From assembly GCA_016714465.1 (NCBI GenBank), contig JADKDT010000008.1, positions 62,001 through 126,000 of the forward strand: a stretch of DNA of 64,000 nt. The letters run 5' to 3'. The DNA comes from Candidatus Brachythrix odensensis (GTDB lineage Bacteria; Chloroflexota; Anaerolineae; J036; Brachytrichaceae). Below, piece by piece: positions 37,715 through 45,968 of this stretch; within the stretch, counting starts at the first letter, position 1; every line of letters begins with the position of its first letter. The notes under the pieces were generated by a model. That model searched no databases. It was not told the DNA's origin and was given only the letters and a program-made list of their open reading frames with translations. The translations under genes were made by a program, and so were the position numbers.

Positions 37715-38803
37715 CTAGAGGTCCGGATTCGGCAGCATGAACTCGCGGATCATGCCGACAAAGGTGTGCCACGCCTCGATGAAACTGCGCAACGTGCGCA
37801 CGACCGGACCGAAGCTGTCGAACTCCGCGGGGGTCATCCCGTCGGCGTCATAGCCGCGCCGGAAATCGGCGAACTTCGAATACAGGGCGTCTACGATGGC
37901 CGGATCAACCGGAACCGCCATACGGCTGGGGTCCGGTCGGGTGTCGCTGGCGTTGTACTTCAATTGCCACTCGTACGGAATCGTCATGGCAACCTCGCCC
38001 CCGACAAATTCGGTCCAGTGCAGCAGGTTGCGATAAGCGGCCGAGAGCAAGCGGGTGCGATAGCCACGCGCCTGAAAAAGCGCATAGGCTTTCTTAAAGC
38101 AGGCCACGCCCGACCACTCGAGGTACTCGGCTGGAATGTCGATAGCGCCTTTTTTCGCCAATACCTTGATCCAGTCATCCATCCGACCGACCATCATCGT
38201 GGCATAGGGGGCCATCCCGGCCGTGTCGAGGCCCGCCGCATCCCGGCGCTTCAGCCCGCGCTCGACAGCCTCACCCACAGCCAGCACTTGCGGCACGCAA
38301 AAGCTGACGGTCACATTGACGTTGACCCCGCGAAAGGTCAGCTCCTCGGTGACGGCAATCCCCGCGCTGGTGGCCGGGATCTTCACTTGCATATTGGGAG
38401 CGAGCGACGCGAAGTACGTCGCGTGGCGCAGGATTTCATCCGGGTTGTTGTAGGCGGCCGGATCCACCTGAATGGACAGGCGTCCGCGCCGGCCGTGATC
38501 GCGTTCAAAGACCGGCAGCAAGAGCTTGGAGCCGGCCACCGCCAACTCTTCGTAGATCTGCCAGGCAACCTGAGTCTCACTCCAGGTTGGATGTTCGGCG
38601 ATGACCTGGTGGATGCGGTCTTTCCACAGGCGCATCTCCTTCTTGAGCACATTTCCGACGATAACGGGATTGCTGGTCGCGCCAACTGCTCCGCGCGCGA
38701 TCGCGTAGGTCAATTCCTCAATCGAACACGAATCGTTGAGATATTCCGTTGGCGAGATCAGGGTCGTCTCGTGCAGCGGTCCATTGAATTCAGGCGTTGT
38801 CAT
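37715..38803 (-). CDS. tal: Transaldolase
   Basis: 362 residues, in the range of the longer TalB/Tal-Gnd-like class. Motifs: GAVGATSNPVIVG near the N-terminus, LSIQVDP, the Schiff-base Lys in NMQVKIPATSAGI, NVNVTVSFCVPQ and MMVGRMDDWIKV. It transfers dihydroxyacetone units between sugar phosphates in the pentose phosphate pathway. ATG 38803 has AAGGAG 6 nt upstream. It lies downstream of an acetyl-esterase gene and upstream of the transglutaminase-like gene. Confidence 0.85.
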   Translation of the reverse strand: MTTPEFNGPLHETTLISPTEYLNDSCSIEELTYAIARGAVGATSNPVIVGNVLKKEMRLWKDRIHQVIAEHPTWSETQVAWQIYEELAVAGSKLLLPVFERDHGRRGRLSIQVDPAAYNNPDEILRHATYFASLAPNMQVKIPATSAGIAVTEELTFRGVNVNVTVSFCVPQVLAVGEAVERGLKRRDAAGLDTAGMAPYATMMVGRMDDWIKVLAKKGAIDIPAEYLEWSGVACFKKAYALFQARGYRTRLLSAAYRNLLHWTEFVGGEVAMTIPYEWQLKYNASDTRPDPSRMAVPVDPAIVDALYSKFADFRRGYDADGMTPAEFDSFGPVVRTLRSFIEAWHTFVGMIREFMLPNPDL

Positions 38804-38835
38804 GGTTGCTCCTTGGCAGCATCAAGAGATCGTGT

Positions 38836-38888
38836 CCGAGACTCCATGCCCGTCCCGGCGTACGCCGGGGCCGGGCATGGAGTCTCGG
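38836..38888. terminator. Two-part hairpin, 17 + 7 bp
   Basis: Outer arms CCGAGACTCCATGCCCG (38836-38852) and the complement ending at 38888 enclose an inner stem CCCGGCG-TA-CGCCGGG, with an asymmetric internal loop between them. It lies after the esterase gene stop (38899) and before transaldolase on the minus strand. Confidence 0.6.
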
Positions 38889-38898
38889 AATACAGGTT

Positions 38899-39876
38899 TT
38901 ACAGCCCCAACATGAACTGGAATACAAGATCGCGCATGCCCGGCAGGGCTGGCTCATGTCCGAAATCGGGATAGGTCAGCATCGACTTCTTCGCGGTGAT
39001 CTTGTTATACGCTGCGTATTGCGTCGAGGGCGGGCAGATGGTGTCCATCAAACCGATCGTCCACAGCACCTCGGCCTTGATCCGGTTCGCCAAATGCTGG
39101 ATGTCGATGTAGCCAAGGTTTTCGAAAACCTCGGCCTCCCTGAGGTGGCGCGGATCGTAGCGGCGGAAGAAGTCTTTCAACTCGTCATAGGCGTCCTTCG
39201 CCTGGTCCATTTGCCACACCCGCAAATAGTCGCTCAGGAACGGGAAGATCGGCGCAGCGCGCCGAATCCTCGGCTCCAGCGCGGCGCAGGCCACAGTCAG
39301 CCCCCCGCCCTGGCTCATCCCCATCGCCCCGACCCGCTCGGGATCCACCTCGGGCATGTCCAGCACAATTCCAGCGAGTTGCGCGGCATCTAGGTAGATC
39401 TGCCGGAACAGCAGCTTTTCAGGCGCGCCCTTCAACGCGTTGTCAAGTCCTCGGATGATATGGCCCCGGACCGTGTTGCCGCTCGTCCCGCCCCGATCCT
39501 CGGACAGACCGCCCTGCCCTCGGCAATCCAGCGCGGCAACCGTAAAACCCTGAGCGACATACGGGGCTTGTCAAACCAATCCCCCCGAATCGCCGTGATA
39601 GCCATGCAACAATACGAGGGCCGGGCCTGGCTTGGTTGCGCCCGTTGGACGCAACAGCTTGGCGTGCACGCGCGCCCCGCCCACCCCGGTGAAATACAGG
39701 TGCCGGCACTCCGCCCCCGGGGCGTGGAATTCGGCCGGGACAAGTTCGATCTGCGGATCGACAGCCTGCATCTCCGCCAGGCCCGCGGCCCAATACGCAT
39801 CGAAGTCCGCCGGGCGCGGGTTGATGCCCTGATAGGTCTGCAATCTCTCGAGAGGAAGATCAAATGTAAGCGGCAT
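38899..39876 (-). CDS. Acetyl-xylan-esterase / cephalosporin deacetylase-like (CE7) hydrolase, frameshifted
   Basis: About 325 residues. Segment 1 (39876 to about 39595) reads MPLTFDLPLERLQTYQGIN, AECRHLYFTGVGGARVHAKL and LVLLHGYHGDSG. The middle is in two other frames and contains DNALKGAPEKLLFRQIYLD. The last segment has the nucleophile elbow GMSQGGGLT, then GLMDTICPP (Asp) and DFGHEPALPG (His). Two indels, near 39590 and 39540, split the gene. CE7 enzymes deacetylate small acetylated sugars in the cytosol. It heads a minus-strand group with transaldolase, a transglutaminase-like protein and a DHDPS-like enzyme. Confidence 0.8.
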
Positions 39877-39882
39877 GGGGCA

Positions 39883-39888
39883 ATCGTA
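39883..39888 (-). promoter_or_regulatory. -10 box TACGAT, leaderless esterase gene
   Basis: On the minus strand TACGAT ends 6 nt before ATG 39876, without a ribosome-binding site. Confidence 0.45.
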
Positions 39889-39898
39889 CTATGAAATT

Positions 39899-39947
39899 CC
39901 TTTGAATGGATCATCCCCGGCTTCGCCGGGGATGATCCATTCAAAGG
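39899..39947. repeat. Perfect 23-bp hairpin (TTC loop) between divergent genes
   Basis: Arms 39899-39921 and 39925-39947 pair perfectly; tip ATCCCCGGC-TTC-GCCGGGGAT. It lies between two divergent starts (39876 minus, 39998 plus), so it is not at the 3' end of either. Confidence 0.7.
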
Positions 39948-39997
39948 TAAACGCCCATGCCATACGGTATATTCCCTCGCCGCTCCTGGCGCCCCAA

Positions 39998-41194
39998 ATG
40001 ACCTCTCACGATTCCACCCAATCCCAGCACTCCGGTGCCTGGATGCGCTTCTTCGGCATCAGCGCCGGCCTGATGATCCCGCTCTTTCTCGTCCGCCTCG
40101 TCATCGATTCATCGGTCCGAATGGTCTATCCGTTCCTGCCGCAATTCGCGGCGGGCGCGCAACTCAGCATCGCGGACTACGGCTGGTTGATTTCATTGCG
40201 CTCGTGGATTGGCTTTCTGTCGCCGGTGATGGGCATTGCCGCCGACCGCTTTGGCCAGCGCGCCGTGATGGTCTTCGGGCTCGCGGCGCTCACCCTGGGT
40301 TTCATCGGGCTGCTCACGCTCACGGGCTGGTGGGTGGCGGCGCCGATGCTGCTGCTCGGGATCGCGTCTTCCGCGTTCATCCCCACCCAGCAGGCCTTTG
40401 TCAGCGATCAGGCGGCCTTCGCCAGGCGAGCGCGGGCGCTTGCCGCGGTGGACATCTCGTTTTCTCTCACCGGCATGCTGCTCGTGCCGTTGATGGGCTG
40501 GATGATCGAAACCATCGATTGGCGCGCGCCCTTTGCCGCGCTGGCCGCCCTGTCCGCTCTGGCCATACCCGTCATCGCCTTTCGACTGCCCGCCGGCCGG
40601 CACACCCGGATGGCGGGTGAAGCGCGGCCCGCGCTCCGGGCCATATTGACTCGGCCGAACGTCGTCGCAATGCTGATGGTGACGGTGCTGGTGTTCTTCG
40701 GTTTCTCGTCGTTCATCACGACCTGGAGCGTGTGGCTCAACACCGCCTTCGCTTTCAGCGCCGCGGACGTGGGCGGGGTCGCAACCACGATCGGCCTGGC
40801 CGAATTGGGCGGTGTAATCCTGGGCGGCCTGTTTATCGACCGCATCGGCAAACGGCGCGGGATGATGATCGGCCTGGCCGCTGCCGCGGCGGTCACCGTG
40901 GCCTGGGTGGCGCTTCAAGCGGATCTCGGCGCGGCGAGAATCGCCCTCATTGCGTTGGGCGGCTTGCTCGAATACACCTTCATCGCAATGTTCCCCGTCG
41001 TCGCCGAACAAGCACCCGAGGCGCGCGCGACGATGTTCTCAATCGTGTCACTCGGCGCCTCGATCGGTCTTGCGCTGGGATCGCCGGTGGCGATCTATCT
41101 GTTTCAGTCCGTTGGACTGATCGGCGTCGGTGGCTCGATGCTCATCGCGTTGATCGCGGCGCTCATGCTGACGCGATTTCAGCTGATCGACTGA
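39998..41194 (+). CDS. MFS transporter
   Basis: 398 residues with 12 predicted helices. Loop motifs are GIAADRFGQRAVMVFG (after helix 2) and GLFIDRIGKRRGMMIG (after helix 8). Residues 20-45 (LFLVRLVIDSSVRMVYPFLPQFA) are typical of the YNFM/multidrug-like branch. The frame is open to 39875, but ATG 39998 is preferred; a TATATT box lies about 24 nt upstream. Substrate unknown. It converges on the hydrolase gene over a hairpin. Confidence 0.85.
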   Translation: MTSHDSTQSQHSGAWMRFFGISAGLMIPLFLVRLVIDSSVRMVYPFLPQFAAGAQLSIADYGWLISLRSWIGFLSPVMGIAADRFGQRAVMVFGLAALTLGFIGLLTLTGWWVAAPMLLLGIASSAFIPTQQAFVSDQAAFARRARALAAVDISFSLTGMLLVPLMGWMIETIDWRAPFAALAALSALAIPVIAFRLPAGRHTRMAGEARPALRAILTRPNVVAMLMVTVLVFFGFSSFITTWSVWLNTAFAFSAADVGGVATTIGLAELGGVILGGLFIDRIGKRRGMMIGLAAAAAVTVAWVALQADLGAARIALIALGGLLEYTFIAMFPVVAEQAPEARATMFSIVSLGASIGLALGSPVAIYLFQSVGLIGVGGSMLIALIAALMLTRFQLID

Positions 41195-41206
41195 TGGTGT
41201 GTGGGC

Positions 41207-41239
41207 GCGAGATACCCCGGCTTCGCCGGGGTATCTCGC
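41207..41239. terminator. Perfect 15-bp hairpin, TTC loop
   Basis: GCGAGATACCCCGGC (41207-41221) pairs with 41225-41239. It is the shortest complete example of the family and lies between convergent genes (stops 41194 and 41248). Confidence 0.7.
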
Positions 41240-41247
41240 TTCCAGGG

Positions 41248-42075
41248 TTACCTGCCGGACGGGCCAAAGAAGCCGGTGATCGCGGCAAGGAACGCCGAGG
41301 ACTGATCTCGATGGATGCTGTGGCCGGCGTTGGCGATGCGCTTGACGACAGCGTGCGGCAGGAGGCTTAGCAGGCGGGCGGCGTCGGCGGGGCCAACAAT
41401 CCCGCCTTTGTCTTGATCAGACGTAATCAACAGGGTCGGTGCCCGCACCTGGCCGAGCGTCGTGGCCCAGTCAACATCCACCGGGCGAGGCCGATCCAGG
41501 AATCCCAGATTGAAGCGCACTTTCGAATCCGCCCACGGCCCAAGGTCCACTTCCGGCCAATTCGGAGATTCAGCCCGCACCTTCGCCAGCACGTCCTCGC
41601 GCGGTGCGGTCTTGGCGCCGGTCAGCCAGGCCCGAACGTTCGCCTTCCAGCTCTCATCGTAGGCGAGGGTCGACAGCGGCGCGTTCCACCATGGCGGGGG
41701 ATCCTCAAGTGCGACGGCGCGCGGCAAATCCGGATAGCGGGCGGCCAGCATAAGCGCGGTCATGGCCCCCATCGAGTGGCCGACAACACACGGCTGTTCC
41801 AGACCGAGCGCGTTAATCGCCGCGGCGAGGTCATCGGCCTGCGCAATCGGTCCGGTGTCACTACCGTCCTCCGGTAGTTCCGACCGGCCGTGGCCGCGCG
41901 CATCGAACATCACCACGTCCCATTCCGCCTCTAGCGCGGCCGCGAGGGAGGACCAGCACAGGCCATCGTCTGAAAACCCGTGGGCGAGAACGAGCGCCGG
42001 ACGCGCGCCTCCCGTTCGGGTGTAGTGCTGCCGAAAGCCCCGCGGGGAGACAAAACCAGATTCCCAATTCGTCAT
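41248..42075 (-). CDS. Alpha/beta hydrolase
   Basis: 275 residues. ALVLAHGFSDDGLCW (oxyanion), MFDARGHGRSE, nucleophile elbow VVGHSMGAMTAL, a late Asp in LLITSDQDKGG and the catalytic His in IANAGHSIHRDQ form a complete triad. It belongs to the epoxide hydrolase/haloperoxidase-like group; the substrate cannot be told. Cytosolic. The ATG 42075 has AAAGAG upstream. It follows the FHA gene on the same strand with a hairpin between them. Confidence 0.88.
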   Translation of the reverse strand: MTNWESGFVSPRGFRQHYTRTGGARPALVLAHGFSDDGLCWSSLAAALEAEWDVVMFDARGHGRSELPEDGSDTGPIAQADDLAAAINALGLEQPCVVGHSMGAMTALMLAARYPDLPRAVALEDPPPWWNAPLSTLAYDESWKANVRAWLTGAKTAPREDVLAKVRAESPNWPEVDLGPWADSKVRFNLGFLDRPRPVDVDWATTLGQVRAPTLLITSDQDKGGIVGPADAARLLSLLPHAVVKRIANAGHSIHRDQSSAFLAAITGFFGPSGR

Positions 42076-42085
42076 GTTGCTCTTT

Positions 42086-42130
42086 CCGGAAGTGATGCTC
42101 CCCGGCTTCGCCGGGGAGCATCACTTCCGG
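42086..42130. terminator. Perfect 21-bp hairpin, TTC loop
   Basis: Arms 42086-42106 (starts CCGGAAGTGATGCTCCCC) and 42110-42130 pair perfectly. It lies after the FHA gene stop (42143) and before the hydrolase start (42075), both on the minus strand. Confidence 0.65.
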
Positions 42131-42142
42131 CCATGTGCCCAA

Positions 42143-43123
42143 TTACCGGCAAAGCGCCGCTGTGGCGATGTTTTGCCCGGCGCCCGCCGCGGCGGCCGGG
42201 TCGACCAGAGTGATCGTGATTGTGTCCGTACCCGCCTCGAACTGATAGCGGCCGCCGGACTTGACGGTAAGGAGACACGTGCCCAACGCCGTGCCACCTG
42301 CCTCGCGCCTGAAATCTACCTGATATCGCCCCGGCACGTCAACGCGATAGGTTCTGGTATCCGAGCCATTCAGCGCCAGCGCGCCCCGAATCGGCGCCGT
42401 GCCACTTGGCGGCGCCAGCTCGAGGATCGCTACCCGAATTGCATCGCCCCGGCGATTGGTGACGCTGATGTCGCCCGGCCCCAGGCCAAACGTGTTCAGG
42501 TTGATCAGTCCCGCCCGGAGGGCCACATAACCGCCCAGGCTGAGCAGCACACACAGCACAATCGGGAGGAGACATCCCAGCAGCAGGAATCGACCGAGTC
42601 GGCCCTTCTTTCCCGCCGGCGGCGAGGAGGTTCCCGGAACGCCGAATCCAGATGGCGCGGCCTGGGGATACGGCCCGGCCGGTTGCCCGTAGGCCGGGGC
42701 GGCGGACGAAGGATAGGCGGGCAGGGGATACGTCTGCGCGGATGGCGATTGCGGCTGAGCGATGTAGGCCGGAGCCTGCGACCCATAGCTCGCGGGCGGC
42801 GCGGCCGCGTATGCATCAGGGCCGCGCACAACGGTTTGGGCGGCATCGGATACGAAATCGACGGTCAAGGGCGTATTCCCAAATTGGACAGTGTCCCCCG
42901 GCTTGAGCGTTGACGTCTTGACCGGCACGCCGTTGACCCGCGTGCCATTGGCGCTGCCGTTGTCCACAAGCTGGAGACTCCCCTGCTCGACCATGACCGT
43001 GGCATGCATCCGAGACACGAGCAGGTCAGGCAGAACGATCTGGTTCGATGGGTCCCGTCCTATTCGGGCCTGGGTCTCGATCCTGTATTCCTCGCCCAGA
43101 CTTCCGCGCAGCACATATGGCAT
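42143..43123 (-). CDS. FHA-domain membrane protein
   Basis: 326 residues. Residues 15-95 form an FHA phosphothreonine-binding domain: ARIGRDPSNQIVLPDLLVSRMHA, cut here as IGRDPSNQIVLPD and SRMHATVMVEQGSLQLVDNG, then NGTRVNGVPV. A Pro/Ala/Tyr-rich linker (100-165) leads to one membrane helix (FLLLGCLLPIVLCVLLSLGGY, residues about 180-200 in part) and an outer beta-rich domain. It probably reads Ser/Thr-kinase signals at the membrane. The frame opens at 43333, but ATG 43123 has AAGGAG upstream. Divergent from priA. Confidence 0.8.
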   Translation of the reverse strand: MPYVLRGSLGEEYRIETQARIGRDPSNQIVLPDLLVSRMHATVMVEQGSLQLVDNGSANGTRVNGVPVKTSTLKPGDTVQFGNTPLTVDFVSDAAQTVVRGPDAYAAAPPASYGSQAPAYIAQPQSPSAQTYPLPAYPSSAAPAYGQPAGPYPQAAPSGFGVPGTSSPPAGKKGRLGRFLLLGCLLPIVLCVLLSLGGYVALRAGLINLNTFGLGPGDISVTNRRGDAIRVAILELAPPSGTAPIRGALALNGSDTRTYRVDVPGRYQVDFRREAGGTALGTCLLTVKSGGRYQFEAGTDTITITLVDPAAAAGAGQNIATAALCR

Positions 43124-43229
43124 CGGTTGGCTCCTTTTCGAACAAGCTGCCGGGCCCGTACGCTGCCGCACCCGACGGTTGGACGAACTGACAATTGGAT
43201 TGTAGGCCCGTTCGATCACTGGATCCGAG

Positions 43230-43235
43230 TACCAT
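43230..43235 (+). promoter_or_regulatory. -10 box TACCAT, leaderless priA
   Basis: TACCAT ends 8 nt before ATG 43244 with no ribosome-binding site. Confidence 0.4.
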
Positions 43236-43243
43236 AGCCTTTT

Positions 43244-45814
43244 ATGCCCGCCCATCCCGAAGCTGCCGAGGTCGCCCTGCTCTCCCGGGCGCTCGATCAC
43301 GCCCTGACCTATCGCATCCCGGAAGATCTCCATGGCGCGGTGGCTGCGGGTTCGATCGTCGTGGTGCCGCTTCAGGATCGTTGGACATCCGGGGTGGTGG
43401 TCCGCCTGACTGATCCTCCGCCGAACACGCCACTCAAGCCCATCCGCAGCCTCCTGGACGAACAGCCCGCGCTCTTCCCCGCCCAGCTCGCGCTTGCGCG
43501 CTGGATATCAGCGGAATACGCGGCCCCGCTCGGCCGGTGTTGCGCGCTCATGGTCCCGCCAGGCTTCACCCCCAAGAGCGCCTTTGTATACGCCATTGCC
43601 GGACACGCCACGGTTGATCCGGCGGATGCGAACAGCAAGCGCATCCTCGACGCCCTGGGACGGCGAGGGCCGCTGACCGAACAGCGGCTTGGCGCGCTGC
43701 TCGTAGGGGCGCGTGGCTGGCGCCCAGCGCTGCGGCGGCTGGTCGAGGGAGGCATGCTTACCCGCACCAGCATCCTCGAGCCTCCCAAAGTCGCGCCAAG
43801 CCGGGTCACCCTCGCCCAGCTCATCGTGTCACCGGCCACGCTCGAGATCGTGCTGACCGCATTGGCCGAGGTTCCCGCCCGCAAACAGGCCGCGGCCAGC
43901 CGAAGGGCCAAGGCGCTCCGGTACGTCGCGGGCCGGAATGGCATCGCCTGGGCGGATTACATGCTGGCCGAGACCGGCGCGACCCGGGCCGATCTGGCCT
44001 GGCTGGCCGAGCAAAGCTACATCCTGCTCGGCGACGCGCAGCGTTGGCGCGATCCGCTGGCCGACGTCGACTATGTGGCTCGCGAGGCGCCGTCATTGAC
44101 GAGCGACCAGGCCCGCGCCTGGGAGGCCGTGCGCGAAGCCATGGACCGTGAAGGCGGAGGCGGGGCCTTTCTCATCCGCGGCGTCACGGGCAGCGGCAAA
44201 ACTGAGATTTACATGCGGGCCGTGGATCGCGCGCTTGCCCGCGGCCAGGGCGCCCTGATCCTGGTGCCCGAAATATCGCTCACGCCCCAGACCGCGCGAC
44301 GCTTTCTCGAACGCTTCCCCGGCAAGGTCGCCCTGATTCACAGCCGGCTGCGCCCGGGTGAGCGTCTGGACACCTGGCGGCGCATCCGCTCCGGCGAACT
44401 GCCCGTCGTCGTGGGCGCGCGCTCGGCCCTGTTTTCTCCGCTCGCGCGGCCCGGCCTGATCGTGCTGGACGAGGAGCATGACGCGTCCTACAAGCAGTCC
44501 AACGTGCCATACTACGACGCGCGCCGGGTCGCGATGCGTTATGCCGACGCAACCGGGGCCACCCTCATGCTGGGCAGCGCAACGCCGTCGCTTGACTCCT
44601 GGCAATTGGCCAAGCCGATTGGCCTCGATCGTCCCCGCCTGGCCCTGCTCGAATTGCCAAATCGGGTGCGCGGGCACGTCAACCGTATCGCCGATCAGCA
44701 GGCCCGCTTTGGGATCACGGCCGCCGCCGTGCCAGAGACCGACACCGTCGCCTATCAGCCGCTGCCCGATGTCCAACTCATCGATATGCGGGCCGAAATG
44801 CGTGGCGGGAATTCCAGCATTTTCAGCGGCTCGCTTCGTATCGCCCTGGGCGAAACCTTCCGGCGGGGCGAGCAGGCCATTCTGTTTTTGAACCGGCGCG
44901 GGTCCGCCTCATGCGTGCTGTGCCGCGACTGCGGGCATGTCGTGAAATGCCCCAACGACGATACGCCCCTTACCCTGCATATGTCCGCTTCAGGATCCGA
45001 TCCGGACAAAGCCGCGCCCACGCCGGGCGGGCGGCTCAAGTGTCATGTCTGCGATCGCACCGAAGCGCCGCCCGCGCGCTGCCCGGCCTGCGGGGGGCGG
45101 CGGGTGCGCTACATCGGGCTGGGAACCCAGCGTGTGGAACAGTCGCTGCGCGAGGAATTTCCGGCCGCGCGGGTCGTGCGCTGGGATCGGGACACGGCGT
45201 CCGGACGCACAACGTCGGACAACCTTCTGCAGCGCTTTGTCAACCGGCAGGCCGACGCGCTGGTCGGGACCCAGATGATCGCAAAGGGCCTGGACCTGCC
45301 GATGGTCACCCTGGTCGGGGTGGTGCTGGCCGATGTTGGGCTTTTTCTCCCGGACTTTCGGGCATCCGAGCGTGTCTTTGGACTGATCGAGCAGGTGGCC
45401 GGCCGGGCCGGGCGCGGCCTGTTGCCCGGCCGGGTGATTGTGCAGTCCTATAACCCCGAGCATCCTGCCATCGCCTTTGCGGCCGCCCACGACGTGGATG
45501 GCTTCACCCGCTATGAACTCGCCCAACGCCGGGCGGCGCGCTTGCCGCCCTTCACTCGCCTGATCCGGGTCGAGATCAACGACGCCGACGACGCCAGGGC
45601 GCGGCTGCGGGCCGAAATGGTTGCCCGGCTGCTGCGGCGCGCCTGCGCGACGCCAGAGGATGTCATGGGCCCGGCGCCCGCCTACTTTGGCCGCCGCAAC
45701 CGGCTCTTTCGCTGGCAGGTCATCGCCCGGACCCAATCTCCGCGGGATGTGCTGGCCGGTCTCGACCTGCCGCCCGATGCGATTGTGGATGTCGATCCGA
45801 TCAGTGTGCTCTGA
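43244..45814 (+). CDS. priA: Primosomal protein N' (replication restart helicase)
   Basis: 856 residues. The N-terminal DNA-binding domain (VALLSRALDHALTYRIPEDL) is followed by helicase motifs: Walker A RGVTGSGKTEIYMRA (about 312-325), VPEISLTPQTARRF, DEEHDASYKQ, GSATPSLDSW. The zinc-binding region (about 550-625) has CVLCRDCGHVVKCPND and CHVCDRTEAPPARCPACGG. GTQMIAKGLDLPMVTLVG and VAGRAGRG complete the SF2 set. It reloads the replisome at stalled forks. It stands alone and ends at a 37-bp hairpin. Confidence 0.95.
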   Translation: MPAHPEAAEVALLSRALDHALTYRIPEDLHGAVAAGSIVVVPLQDRWTSGVVVRLTDPPPNTPLKPIRSLLDEQPALFPAQLALARWISAEYAAPLGRCCALMVPPGFTPKSAFVYAIAGHATVDPADANSKRILDALGRRGPLTEQRLGALLVGARGWRPALRRLVEGGMLTRTSILEPPKVAPSRVTLAQLIVSPATLEIVLTALAEVPARKQAAASRRAKALRYVAGRNGIAWADYMLAETGATRADLAWLAEQSYILLGDAQRWRDPLADVDYVAREAPSLTSDQARAWEAVREAMDREGGGGAFLIRGVTGSGKTEIYMRAVDRALARGQGALILVPEISLTPQTARRFLERFPGKVALIHSRLRPGERLDTWRRIRSGELPVVVGARSALFSPLARPGLIVLDEEHDASYKQSNVPYYDARRVAMRYADATGATLMLGSATPSLDSWQLAKPIGLDRPRLALLELPNRVRGHVNRIADQQARFGITAAAVPETDTVAYQPLPDVQLIDMRAEMRGGNSSIFSGSLRIALGETFRRGEQAILFLNRRGSASCVLCRDCGHVVKCPNDDTPLTLHMSASGSDPDKAAPTPGGRLKCHVCDRTEAPPARCPACGGRRVRYIGLGTQRVEQSLREEFPAARVVRWDRDTASGRTTSDNLLQRFVNRQADALVGTQMIAKGLDLPMVTLVGVVLADVGLFLPDFRASERVFGLIEQVAGRAGRGLLPGRVIVQSYNPEHPAIAFAAAHDVDGFTRYELAQRRAARLPPFTRLIRVEINDADDARARLRAEMVARLLRRACATPEDVMGPAPAYFGRRNRLFRWQVIARTQSPRDVLAGLDLPPDAIVDVDPISVL

Positions 45815-45818
45815 AGGC

Positions 45819-45896
45819 TACCAAAAAACATGTGGCGAGATCGCAATCCCCGCGCTTCGCGCGGGGATTGCGATCTCGCCGACATGTTTTTTGGTA
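45819..45896. terminator. 37-bp hairpin with A6/T6, nested structure
   Basis: Left arm 45819-45855, TTC loop 45856-45858, right arm 45859-45896 with one extra G. The outer 15 bp (TACCAAAAAACATGT) look like an ordinary bidirectional intrinsic terminator with A6/T6; the inner 22 bp (GGCGAGATCGCAATCCCC...) are a hairpin-family element. It separates convergent priA (stop 45814) and the LysM gene. Confidence 0.8.
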
Positions 45897-45915
45897 TGGC
45901 TTCTATAAAATTCCT

Positions 45916-45958
45916 CGGAAGTGACCCACCCCGACTTCGCCGAGGTGGGTCGCTTCCG
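45916..45958. repeat. Imperfect hairpin-family copy
   Basis: CGGAAGTGACCCACC pairs with the complement ending at 45958, but a C-A and an A-C mismatch and a G-T pair interrupt the stem near the tip CGAC-TTC-GCCG. It lies 20 bp after the 37-bp hairpin and looks like a decaying copy. Confidence 0.5.
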
Positions 45959-45968
45959 TTTCTTACGG

